Positions 9,543 to 19,632 of a stretch of DNA of 64,000 bases are shown here, piece by piece. Origin of the DNA: Nitratidesulfovibrio sp. SRB-5 (GTDB taxonomy: Bacteria; Desulfobacterota; Desulfovibrionia; Desulfovibrionales; Desulfovibrionaceae); contig NZ_JAIOTY010000004.1 of assembly GCF_019931275.1 (NCBI RefSeq), positions 1 to 64,000 on the forward strand, written 5' to 3'. Position 1 is the stretch's first letter; the number at the start of each line of letters is the position of its first letter. Position numbers and translations under genes: made by a program. Under the pieces are notes generated by a model. It was given only the letters and a program-made list of their open reading frames with translations. It searched no databases and was not told the DNA's origin.

Positions 9543-10274
9543 TCAGGAAAGCTTGGTGCGGTAGTGGAAGTTGGTGGTCACGCAGCGGGTGTGGCGCAGT
9601 TCCACGGGGTTGTCCTCGATGTCCATGGCCACGCGGCGGATGGCCAGCAGCGGGTGCCCCACCGGGATGCCGAGGCGCTCGGCGTCGACCTTGTCGGCAG
9701 CCACGGCGGTGATGCTTTCGTCCGCCTTGGCGATGGTGACGTTGAACCGCTTCTGGAAGAAATCGTACAGCGTGTTGGGCAGCGACCCCACGGGAATGGA
9801 CTCGACGCCCGGCATGCGCGAGCAACTGAGGGTGATGCGTTCGTTCAGCAGCGGCACGCCGTCCAGCGAGCGCACGCGCTCTATGCGCAGCACCGGCGCA
9901 CCCAGGGCAATGTCCAGCGCCGCCGCCTCTTCGGCGTCGGCCTTGGTGTGGGCGGCCCCGTACACTTCGGAAATGGGCAGGGTGCGCCTGTCCTCGCAAC
10001 TGACGATGCGGAAGAAGCGGAACAGCGCCTCGTCCGCGTCGAAGGTGGCCACCGCCGTGCCCTTGCCCTGGTAGCGCACCACGCGGCGCTCCGCGGTCAG
10101 CTCGTTCAGCGCCTTGCGCAGGGTGCCGTGGCTGACGCCGTATTCTTCGGCCAGCACGGGTTCGCTGGGCAGGAAGCTGCCCGGTGCCCATTCGCCTGTG
10201 GCAATGCGGCGGAGCAGCGATTCCTTGACCTGCTGGTATAGGGGGTTGAAGGCGGGCTTTACGGGCATGTGCAT
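9543..10274 (-). CDS. GntR-family transcriptional regulator with UTRA ligand domain
   Basis: This 243-residue protein has an N-terminal winged helix-turn-helix of the GntR type (about residues 10-75; note LPSEPVLAEEYGVSHGTLRKAL). A UTRA effector-binding domain follows (about 95-238) and ends in the typical VTTNFHYR segment. HutC-subfamily regulators of this form usually repress catabolic or transport genes until a small ligand binds. The gene is convergent with the Ldh2-like gene, so a local target (the TTT operon, LarA-like or Ldh2-like genes) is likely but not shown. The start has GGAAG about 9 bases upstream. The upstream gap contains an AT-rich stretch (AAAAAATATAAGATAA) that could hold its promoter. 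Confidence 0.9.
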   Translation of the reverse strand: MHMPVKPAFNPLYQQVKESLLRRIATGEWAPGSFLPSEPVLAEEYGVSHGTLRKALNELTAERRVVRYQGKGTAVATFDADEALFRFFRIVSCEDRRTLPISEVYGAAHTKADAEEAAALDIALGAPVLRIERVRSLDGVPLLNERITLSCSRMPGVESIPVGSLPNTLYDFFQKRFNVTIAKADESITAVAADKVDAERLGIPVGHPLLAIRRVAMDIEDNPVELRHTRCVTTNFHYRTKLS

Positions 10275-10571
10275 CTATGGGTGCTTCCGGAAGCCGGGGG
10301 CTTCCTGTTTCTGGTCAGGTCTTGCAAAAAATATAAGATAACAGTCTGGCGATGCGCTGTCATGCACCTATCCGAGAAACGGGCGCAAGACAAGGGGGTG
10401 ATAATGAATCAAGCAGCCAGACGCGCGGCGTGGCGGGCCTTTCGTTGATGCTGGTTGATCGGGCAGCCGCCCTCCCCGTCATGGGGCGGACAGGCGGAGG
10501 GGCGCCCGTGCGGTGCAATGCCGGTAAAGTGCCAGTGAAGTGGCGGAGGCGTGACGGCCCGCCCGCCGTCG

Positions 10572-12016
<1,445 letters not shown>

Positions 12017-12032
<16 letters not shown>

Positions 12033-13135
12033 GAGTCGTCCTTGCGGGCGGGCAGCACGATGACGAAGGTGGCCCCCTTGCCGTGCGCCGAATGCAGGTG
12101 CAGCCAGCCGCCGTGCTCCTCGAAGATGCGCCGGGCGATGGGCAGGCCGAGGCCGGTGCCTTCTTCCTTGGTGCTGAAGAACGGCTGGAAGACTTCCTCG
12201 CGGATGTGCTGGGGCACGCCGGGGCCGCTGTCCGCGATGCGGATGACCACGGCCCGGCCCAAGGGATTGATGATGCCCTTTTCTTCCGTGATGTCCAGCG
12301 TGCCGTCGTAGCCCATGGCCTCGCACGCGTTCAGGATGAGGTTGACCAGCGCCTCCTTGAGCTGCTCCGCGTCGCCGTCCACCACGGGCAGGCGTTCGGC
12401 CCGGTGCACCGCAACCGCCACGTTGAACGATTCCAGGCGGTGCTTGAGCAGTTGCAGGGTCATGTCCACCACGTCGGACGGGCTGACCGGCTGCATGCGC
12501 AGGCGCGGGCGGCGCGAGAATTCCAGAAAGTTGGTGACGATGGCGTCCAGGTGGCGGATTTCCGCGGCGATGACCTCGAAGTCCTCCTGCTGTTCCTTCT
12601 GGTCCGGCCCCAGCTTCAGGCTGCGTTCCAGCGCGAACAGGCGCAGCTTCACCGAGGTCAGCGGGTTGCGGATGGAATGGGCCACCCCGGCGGCCAGCTT
12701 GCCCACCAGGGCCAGCTTTTCGGTCTGGCGCAGGGTTTCGTGGCTTTCTTCCAGCTGCACCTGGGTGCGGTGCATGGTGTCCAGCAGGTGGCGCAGGCGG
12801 CGGTCCAGCACCTCCACCTCGTTGCCGTAGGCGTCGGCATCCTCCAGCCCTTCCAGGGCCAGGCGGCGGATGGGCCCCAGCACCTGGCGGAACACCACCA
12901 CGGCCAGCAGCCCGGCCAGAAACAGCACCAGCAGCATCAGCCCCAGGGCGTCGGTGGCCGGGTCCGCCGTCCAGGTGCCGAAGGGCGTGGGAAGGGACAG
13001 CCGGCCGCTGGCCATGAGCAACGGCAGCGCGGCGGCAGCCATGGACGTGGCCGCCAGCGCGGCCAGCAGCAGGCCGATGCGTACGCGCAGGCTGGGGCGA
13101 AAGCGCACCACCCGGGGCAGTATCCAGTTCACCAT
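12017..13135 (-). CDS. Membrane sensor histidine kinase paired with the sigma-54 regulator
   Basis: A kinase of about 372 residues with two N-terminal membrane segments (about 20-42 and 70-95) and only a short loop between them, so it may sense something in or near the membrane. The DHp box LAAGVAHSIRNPLTSVKLRL holds the phosphorylated His, and the ATPase domain shows ADSGPGVP and GTGLGLPIARRIFEEHGG. The region between residues 95 and 150 looks HAMP-like or coiled coil. I prefer the ATG at 13135 (MVNWILP); one six codons earlier is possible. The response regulator gene follows in the same operon. The 340 bases upstream of this gene are shared with the divergent response regulator at 13478 and hold no other gene. 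Confidence 0.93.
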
Positions 13136-13477
13136 GGCGAATCCGTGGGCCAAATGTGAGGTTGCGGTACCGGTATGTCAGTGGGTCAGGGGCGGTTCTA
13201 GCCCAATTTGCGCGCGGTAACAACGAGAGGGGCGGGTGGCCGGGCTGTCCGCCTGCGCGCCCCCGCGTGACCCGGCATGTCCCGGCCCCGGTTTTTCACG
13301 ACATGTCTTTGCATGACTCTGCACGTCTCCACATGACAGGGGCACGAGAGTGCGACTGTCGTGTGTCCAGCCACCTTGTGGCCCATCCCAAAGAACGGTA
13401 GGAAGGCAGGGCGGACCTGCACCCCGCTGCCGCACGCGCACGGGGGCAGGCCCGCCATCCTGACGCCGGGAGGCTCC

Positions 13478-13939
13478 ATGACCGACACGCCGACATCAGA
13501 TGCCCACACCGGCGGAGCCCCGTCCGGTGGCGTTCGCACCTTGCCGCGCGTTCTGCTGGTGGACGACGAGCCCGAAAGCACCGAAATGCTGGCCCTGCGC
13601 CTGGGCAAGCGCGGCTTTCCGGCGGCGCGCGCGGCCAGCGGAGAAGAAGCGCTGGAACATCTGGCCCGTGAAGGGGCCGACGTGGTGGTCATGGACGTGA
13701 AGATGCCGGGCATGGGCGGCATGCGCGCGCTGGAGCGCATTCGCACCGAGTTTCCGGGGGTGGAGGTTATCATGCTTTCCGGCCACGCCGACATGGAGGT
13801 GGCGGTGGAGGGCATGCGCCTTGGGGCCTTCGGCTACCTGATGAAGCCCACCGATTTCGACGAGTTGCTGTTCAAGATCGAGGATGCCTACACCCAGTGT
13901 CAGCTTGAGCGCAGGGCTGCGGCGCGCAAGGGCTCTTAG
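13478..13939 (+). CDS. Single-domain response regulator (CheY-like)
   Basis: This 153-residue protein is a receiver domain only, with a disordered 20-residue N-terminus. The acidic pocket DDEPES and the phosphoacceptor Asp in VVVMDVKMPGMGG are present, followed by the conserved Lys in LMKPTDFDE. It lacks an output domain, so it should act through protein contact or as a relay. CGGGAGG precedes the ATG. The next gene, 35 bases downstream on the same strand, encodes a large PEP-synthase-like protein, and the same pairing recurs at 19132-22392. This strongly suggests that the receiver and its neighbour work together. Confidence 0.9.
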   Translation: MTDTPTSDAHTGGAPSGGVRTLPRVLLVDDEPESTEMLALRLGKRGFPAARAASGEEALEHLAREGADVVVMDVKMPGMGGMRALERIRTEFPGVEVIMLSGHADMEVAVEGMRLGAFGYLMKPTDFDELLFKIEDAYTQCQLERRAAARKGS

Positions 13940-13974
13940 GGGCATCCAAAACCTGCATCCACCCGGAAACCGCC

Positions 13975-16809
13975 ATGGGTCTGTTCTGCTGGCTGCCCTT
14001 CCGCCGCAAGCGGCGGGACGAGGAGCGCGCCGCCGCCGAAGAGGCCTTCGCGGCGCGGTATCACCGCTTCAAGCTGGTGCTCAACGCCTGGGCCAAGTTG
14101 CAGGAAGTGATGACCGAGATGGAACTGGCCCTGTGCTGTGTCCATCCCTTCGGCATGCAGACGGTGCGCTCGCTGTGCACCCGCATCACCACCCAGGTCT
14201 ACCAGTGCATCCGCCAGCTGGATGAACTGGCCCCTGGCCGCTACCCGGAACTTTTCGCCCGCTTCGACGCCATCCAGGCCGAGGTTTCGGCCATCGTCTA
14301 TGGCCGCCCCGCCACCATGGACGGCCCGCTTGCCCTGCCGTTAGGCCATCCGGACCTTACCCTGCCCGACCTTGCCGACCCTGCCCTGACCCGGCTGGGA
14401 GAACTGCGCGCGGCGCTGGCCCCGCGCGACGGAGAGGCTGCCGCGTCCGCCACGCCGGGCGGCATGCCGGGCGGGGGTGTGCCCGACGGGTTCATCATCA
14501 CCGCCGCCGCCTGTCAGCGGCTGTTCCGCCATCAGGCCCTGCAAGAGGAGATCGGGCGGCGGGTGCAGGCGTCGGGCGGCATCAGGCCGGACAACCTGCT
14601 GGATCTTTCGCCGTCCATCGTCGGGCTGATCCAGGCGGCGGAGGTGCCGGACGAGGTGGCCGACGCGCTCATGGACGCCCTGTACGCCCTGCGCAAGCGG
14701 ATGGCCGCGCGGCCCGGCGCGCACGGGCGGGACATGCGCCTTCTGCTGCGCGGGCGGGTCTGGCCGCAGGGTTCGACGGGCGCCGCCGAGAACACGGACG
14801 ACGACGCGGGCGGCATGACCCTGTGGGGGCCGTCCATTCCCCTGTTCGAACAGGGCTCCGGCCCCGACGCCCAATCCGACAGGCAGCGCGTGCTGGACGC
14901 CCTGCGCGCCACCCTGGCCCTGAAGTATTCGCCCCAGGCCATCGCCTACCGCCGCAACCGGGGCCTGCGCGACGCGGGCACCTGCGTGTGCGTGGGCTGC
15001 TTTGCCGTGGATGCCCCGGTGGCCGGGGGCATCGCCTATACCGGCAACCCCCTGCACGCCCGCGACACCTCGGTGCACGTCTACGCCGCGCGCGGCCTGT
15101 CCGAGGCCGTGGAGGACGGCGCGCACGATGTGGACGCCTACCACGTCTGCCGCGTGGGCGGTTCTGTGCGGTTGCGCAGCATAGCCCCCAGGGCCGACGC
15201 GGCCACGGGGGAGGCGCTGCCCGTTCCGCCCGTTCTGCCCGTTCCGCCCGTTCTGCCCGTTCCGCCCGTTCTGCCAGTTCTGGATGACGCGGCGGCCCGC
15301 GCCGTGGCCGAACTGGCCCTGGCCGTGGAGGAGCGCTGCGGCCTGCCTCAGGAGATCGACTGGCTGCTGGAGCCGGACGGTTCCGTCTCGCTGCTGCATG
15401 CCCGGCCCTTGCCCGCGCCGCGCGCCCATCTGCCGGAAAGCTACGCCGAGTCGGAAGCCGAGGACGCCGCCCAGACCGAATGCCCGCCCCCGGCCCTGCT
15501 GGACGGCGGGATCACCGCCGGGCCGGGCGTGGTGGCCGGGCCGGTGCACATCGTGCGCCAGCGGGACGACGTGCGCAGCTTCCCCGATGGCGCCGTGCTG
15601 GTGGTGGCGCGCGACCTGGCCGACTGGGGCATGCTGCTGGACCGCGCCAGCGCCGTGGTGGCCGAGCGGGGCCGCATTTCCAGCCAGCTGGCCGCCGTGG
15701 CGCGCGAATTCGGCAAGCCCGCCGTGTTCGGCCCGTTCCGGCAGGGCAGCCCGCTGGACCTTCTGGAGCAGGGGGCCATGGTCACCGTGCATGGCGACGT
15801 GGGCGTGGTGTACCCGGGCCGCATCGAAGCCTTCATCGAATCGGCCCCGCACGAATGCAACTTCATGCCCGGCAGCCCGGTGTTGCAGGCGCTGGACGCC
15901 GCCGCCCACCACATGCTGCCCCTGACCCTGGACCCGGATTCGCCCGACTTCAAGTCGGCCAACTGCCGCACCTTCCACGATCTGGGCCGCTTCTGCCACG
16001 AAAAGGCCGTGGCAGAGATGTTCCGCTTCGGCTCGCAGCAGCGCCACGCGCCGCAACGGGTCAAGCAGTTGCAGTGCGACGTGCCCAAGCAGTTCTGGGT
16101 GGTCAATCTGGACGACGGCTTCGACGGGGATGTCAACGGCCCGCTGGTGCCCATCGCGCGGGTAACCTCGGTGCCCATGCGCACCCTGTGGCGCGGCATG
16201 AACGCCGTGCCGTGGCAGGGGCCGCCGCCGGTGGACGCCAAGGGCTTCCTGTCGGTGATGTTCGAGGCCACGGCCAACCCGCATCTGGATCCGGCTGCCC
16301 AGAGCGCGTTCTTCACCGAGCGCAACTACTTCATGGTTTCGCGCAATTATTGCAGCCTGCACTCGCGTTTCGGCTTTCACTTCGTGGCCGTGGAATCGCT
16401 GGTGGGCGACCGCACCCCCGAAAACTACGTGGTCTTCCAGTTGCGCGGCGGGGCCGCCAACATCGAACGCCGGGTGCGCCGGGTGGAATTCGTGGCCGGG
16501 CTGCTGGGCGAATTCGGCTTTGCCTGCACCGTGCGCCGCGACGCGCTGTCGGCCCGCATCGAAAACCTGCCCCAGCCGGATGCCCTGCGCATGCTGCTGG
16601 TGGCCGGGTACATGACCATCCATACCCGCCAGCTGGACATGATCATGAACGACGGGCCGCAACTGGCCGAACGGCGCGCCGCCATGCTGGCCGACTGCCG
16701 CCGCCTGCTGGAAGAGGCCGATCTTGCGGCAGCGGCAGAGGCCGAACAGGCCATGTCCGGCGACGACGCCCGCCCGCGCCGGGCCGTGGACCCCGCCGCC
16801 CCCATCTGA
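13975..16809 (+). CDS. PEP/pyruvate-binding-like protein with degenerate catalytic motifs
   Basis: This 944-residue protein is a paralogue of the one at 19633-22392 and has the same layout. A helical N-terminal domain (about 20-120) is followed by an ATP-grasp-like region like that of PEP synthase or pyruvate phosphate dikinase (about 150-490), a swivelling phosphohistidine-type domain (about 510-620) and a C-terminal domain of about 300 residues that is not the usual PEP-binding barrel. Key residues are lost. Where the paralogue reads VRSSAVGEDS, this one reads LRGRVWPQGS, and the catalytic His position is Gln571 (ISSQLAAVAREFG). It is therefore probably a pseudoenzyme with a binding or regulatory role. 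A proline-rich 18-base tandem repeat interrupts it. It is probably cotranscribed with the receiver gene upstream. Confidence 0.8.
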   Translation: MGLFCWLPFRRKRRDEERAAAEEAFAARYHRFKLVLNAWAKLQEVMTEMELALCCVHPFGMQTVRSLCTRITTQVYQCIRQLDELAPGRYPELFARFDAIQAEVSAIVYGRPATMDGPLALPLGHPDLTLPDLADPALTRLGELRAALAPRDGEAAASATPGGMPGGGVPDGFIITAAACQRLFRHQALQEEIGRRVQASGGIRPDNLLDLSPSIVGLIQAAEVPDEVADALMDALYALRKRMAARPGAHGRDMRLLLRGRVWPQGSTGAAENTDDDAGGMTLWGPSIPLFEQGSGPDAQSDRQRVLDALRATLALKYSPQAIAYRRNRGLRDAGTCVCVGCFAVDAPVAGGIAYTGNPLHARDTSVHVYAARGLSEAVEDGAHDVDAYHVCRVGGSVRLRSIAPRADAATGEALPVPPVLPVPPVLPVPPVLPVLDDAAARAVAELALAVEERCGLPQEIDWLLEPDGSVSLLHARPLPAPRAHLPESYAESEAEDAAQTECPPPALLDGGITAGPGVVAGPVHIVRQRDDVRSFPDGAVLVVARDLADWGMLLDRASAVVAERGRISSQLAAVAREFGKPAVFGPFRQGSPLDLLEQGAMVTVHGDVGVVYPGRIEAFIESAPHECNFMPGSPVLQALDAAAHHMLPLTLDPDSPDFKSANCRTFHDLGRFCHEKAVAEMFRFGSQQRHAPQRVKQLQCDVPKQFWVVNLDDGFDGDVNGPLVPIARVTSVPMRTLWRGMNAVPWQGPPPVDAKGFLSVMFEATANPHLDPAAQSAFFTERNYFMVSRNYCSLHSRFGFHFVAVESLVGDRTPENYVVFQLRGGAANIERRVRRVEFVAGLLGEFGFACTVRRDALSARIENLPQPDALRMLLVAGYMTIHTRQLDMIMNDGPQLAERRAAMLADCRRLLEEADLAAAAEAEQAMSGDDARPRRAVDPAAPI
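15220..15273 (+). repeat. In-frame 18-bp tandem repeat, three copies
   Basis: Three identical copies of CCCGTTCCGCCCGTTCTG encode a repeating Pro/Val/Leu linker inside the pseudoenzyme, between its nucleotide-binding-like region and the swivel domain. The paralogue at 19633 has no such repeat. Such repeats can change copy number by slippage while keeping frame. Confidence 0.85.
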
Positions 16810-16838
16810 TCCCCCTGGCGGCGGTGCCGCATCAAGCT

Positions 16839-16871
16839 CGGACCGGACACGGACCGGACACGGACCGGACA
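16839..16871. repeat. 11-bp tandem repeat in the intergenic region
   Basis: Three copies of CGGACCGGACA lie 30 bases after the pseudoenzyme stop. The remainder of the 420-base gap up to the kinase start at 17229 shows no convincing gene; a GGAGGC site lies at its end. Confidence 0.75.
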
Positions 16872-17228
16872 CGGGACGAAGACGGAACGAAAACCGGCGG
16901 AACGGGTGCCGGTTGCTTCCCTGTTTCGCCCGTTTCGGTGGACCGGACGCTTCCGACGATTGTAAAATGCTGGATGATCGGGTAATTGTAGCACATGGGG
17001 TGACCCCTGCGCGGCCCGTGTTTCAGAAGTGTGCCGCCGGGGGAGAGAGGTTGCCGCGCTGATGTTCCGGCGTATCCGTCGTGAAGCGGATGTTCCGAAG
17101 CCGCAACGTTTTCACGCCGTGGACGGCGCGTTCCTTCCTTTTCCCCAGGCCCCTTTTCCCGGTGATCGTTCCCGGGCGGTCTTTTCAGGGTGCCCCCCGT
17201 CGCGGGGGGGCCCGCCCACGGAGGCTGG

Positions 17229-18929
17229 ATGGACATCGGCGGATATACCAGGCTGCGGCGCAGGCTCACCTTCGCCATGCTCGCCTTTTCGCTCGTGCCG
17301 CTGTTCGCGCTGGGCTTCTTCATCCATCTCCAGTTTTCCAAGACCTACCACGAACGCATGGTTTCGGGCATCGAGGCGGTGACCGAAAGCAAGCGCCGCG
17401 CGCTGGATACCTTCCTGGCCGAGCGCGTCTCGCAGATCAAGAGCCTGGCCTGGACCCACCCGTTCAGCGAACTGTCCGACCCCGCCAGGCTGGGCACCAT
17501 CTTCGGGGTCATCCAGTCCAACGCCCGCTCCTACGTGGACATCGGCGTCATCAACGACCAGGGCCAGCACGTGGCCTACGTGGGGCCGTATTCGCTGGAA
17601 GCGGCCAACTACCGCGACGAGCCGTGGTTCCACGAGGTGATGCTGAAGGGCCAGTACGTCAGCGACGTGTTCACCGGCTTCCGCCGCTTTCCGCACTTCA
17701 TCATCGCGGTCATGCGCCGCGAGAACGGCAGGGCCTGGATACTGCGGGCCACCATCGATTCCGCCGCCGTCAGCGCCATGCTGCACCGCGCCTATTCCGG
17801 CACCAACAGCGATGCCTTCCTGCTGGCGGTGGACGGCACCCTGCAATCCGATTCGCGCAACAACGGCGCCATCATGACCAGGTCCGGGCTGCACCTGACC
17901 ATGCCCGACAGGGCCAAGCGCGGAGTGGTGGTGGATACCGTGGCCAGCACCGACGGCAGGCCCATGATCACCGGCATGACCTGGCTCGAGAACATGCCCT
18001 GGCTGCTGGTGGTCATGGACGACCCGCGCGAGCCGCTTTCGCCCCTGGCGCAAACCCAGATCATCGTGGTGCTGTTCCTGCTGGGCGGGGCCGTGGTCAT
18101 CTGCCTGGGCACCTTCTTCACCACCCGCGTCATCGTGGACAAGGTCATCGAGGCCGACCGCAGGCAGGCCATGCTCGACGCATCGCTCATGCAGTCCAGC
18201 AAGATGGCCGCCCTCGGCAAGCTGGCCGCCGGGGTGGCGCACGAAGTGAACAACCCGCTCATGCTCATCCGCGAAAACGCCGGGTGGATCCGCGACCTGC
18301 TGTCCGAAGAGGACGCCGCCCGCATGGGCCACCACGCCGAAATCGAGGAAGCCGCCGTCAAGATCGAGCAGCACGTGGACCGGGCCAAGGGCATCACCCA
18401 CCGCATGCTGGGCTTTGGCCGCCGCATGGAACCCATGCAGGAAGACGTGCCCCTCAACGTGCTGACCGAGCAGACCGTGAAGTTTCTGGAAAGCGAGGCC
18501 CTGCACCGCTCCATCACCATACACAAGGATTTCGACGCCGAACTGCCCGCCATCACCACCGATACGGCCCAGGTGCAGCAGGTGATCCTGAACGTGCTGG
18601 ACAACGCCATCGACGCCGTGGGCCAGGGCGGCTCCATCACCGTGCGCACCGGCGCCACCGAAGGCGGGCAGGAAGTGTTCGTGTCCGTCACCGACACCGG
18701 CGGCGGCATCGCCCCCGACGTGCTCGAACACATTTTCGACCCGTTCTATACCACCAAGAAGGCAGGCGAAGGCACCGGCCTTGGCCTCGCCATCTGCTAC
18801 TCGATCATGGAAAAACTCGGCGGCCGCATCGTGGCGGAAAGCACCCCCGGCAACGGGGCCACCTTCACCGTGTACCTGCCCACCGCGCCGCCCGCCTTCA
18901 CGCAGGATACCCTGCTCAACTTGCGGTAG
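17229..18929 (+). CDS. Cache-type membrane sensor histidine kinase
   Basis: The 566-residue kinase has a membrane segment at about residues 15-38, then a periplasmic dCache-like sensor of about 240 residues (note VDIGVINDQGQHVAYVGPYS). A second membrane segment follows (IIVVLFLLGGAVVICLGTFF, about 280-300), then a DHp box, LAAGVAHEVNNPLMLIRENA, and an ATPase domain with VTDTGGGIAP and GTGLGLAICYSIMEKLGG. Extracellular Cache domains usually bind small organic ligands. It starts at ATG 17229 after ACGGAGG. It is followed by a receiver and the intact PEP-synthase-like protein, so it is the likely input for that branch and perhaps also for the receiver at 13478. Confidence 0.95.
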   Translation: MDIGGYTRLRRRLTFAMLAFSLVPLFALGFFIHLQFSKTYHERMVSGIEAVTESKRRALDTFLAERVSQIKSLAWTHPFSELSDPARLGTIFGVIQSNARSYVDIGVINDQGQHVAYVGPYSLEAANYRDEPWFHEVMLKGQYVSDVFTGFRRFPHFIIAVMRRENGRAWILRATIDSAAVSAMLHRAYSGTNSDAFLLAVDGTLQSDSRNNGAIMTRSGLHLTMPDRAKRGVVVDTVASTDGRPMITGMTWLENMPWLLVVMDDPREPLSPLAQTQIIVVLFLLGGAVVICLGTFFTTRVIVDKVIEADRRQAMLDASLMQSSKMAALGKLAAGVAHEVNNPLMLIRENAGWIRDLLSEEDAARMGHHAEIEEAAVKIEQHVDRAKGITHRMLGFGRRMEPMQEDVPLNVLTEQTVKFLESEALHRSITIHKDFDAELPAITTDTAQVQQVILNVLDNAIDAVGQGGSITVRTGATEGGQEVFVSVTDTGGGIAPDVLEHIFDPFYTTKKAGEGTGLGLAICYSIMEKLGGRIVAESTPGNGATFTVYLPTAPPAFTQDTLLNLR

Positions 18930-18946
18930 AGCCTGCACCGATTTGA

Positions 18947-19020
18947 CCGGGGGAAGGGACCCTTTGGAAAGGGTCTCCTTCCCCCGGACCCCCATCCCCC
19001 CAAACTTTTTGGTTGGGGGG
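18947..19020. repeat. Two-hairpin intergenic element, copy 1
   Basis: The first hairpin pairs CCGGGGGAAGG with CCTTCCCCCGG (18947-18987). The second pairs CCCCCCAA with TTGGGGGG (18996-19020) around a T-rich centre. The element lies just after a kinase gene and may terminate transcription. Two similarly built copies lie at 22426-22500 and 22567-22642. Confidence 0.65.
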
Positions 19021-19131
19021 TAGCCCCGCAAGGGGTCAAGGGGGCATGCCCCCTTGCGGGGTGCGGGGCAGGGCCCCGCGTTCCACCGGTGCGAAGCATA
19101 GTTTTTTTGGGGAACCATACGGGGCAGAGTC

Positions 19132-19491
19132 ATGAAGATTCTCATCGTGGATGACGAGACGGAATTCCTGGACCTCATGCACAAGCGGCTTGCGCGGCGC
19201 GGCATGGAGGTGGACACGGCGGACAACGGCACGGACGCGGTGGCGCGCGTGGAGCAGGGCGTCTACGACGCGGTGGTGCTGGACGTGAAGATGCCGGGCA
19301 TGGACGGGCTGGAGACGCTGCGGCGCATCAAGGCGCTGCGGCCCGAGGTGCCGGTGGTGCTGCTGACCGGGCATGCCAGCCTGGGCGCGGCCCTGACCGG
19401 CATGGAACTGGGCGCGTTCGACTACATGCTCAAACCCGTGGCCATCAACGAACTGATCTTCAAGCTGGGCGAGGCCGTGCGCCACGCCTGA
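19132..19491 (+). CDS. Single-domain response regulator (CheY-like)
   Basis: A compact 119-residue receiver with DDETEF in the acidic pocket, the phosphoacceptor Asp in VVLDVKMPGMDG and the conserved Lys in MLKPVAIN. It has no output domain. It lies about 200 bases after the Cache kinase and about 140 bases before the intact PEP-synthase-like protein, on the same strand. This repeats the receiver/PEP-protein pairing at 13478-16809. It should take phosphate from the nearby kinase; its partner is likely the downstream protein. Confidence 0.93.
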   Translation: MKILIVDDETEFLDLMHKRLARRGMEVDTADNGTDAVARVEQGVYDAVVLDVKMPGMDGLETLRRIKALRPEVPVVLLTGHASLGAALTGMELGAFDYMLKPVAINELIFKLGEAVRHA

Positions 19492-19632
19492 GCGGCGGCG
19501 CGCGTGCGAATGGCGACAGGATGGCGGCCCACGCAGGCGGGCCCGGTGACACTCGGCGGTCGCATTGGCGGCTTTATCGGCGGCCTCATCGGCTGACGGC
19601 GGACATCACGACGCAGACACGGCGGACGCGAC

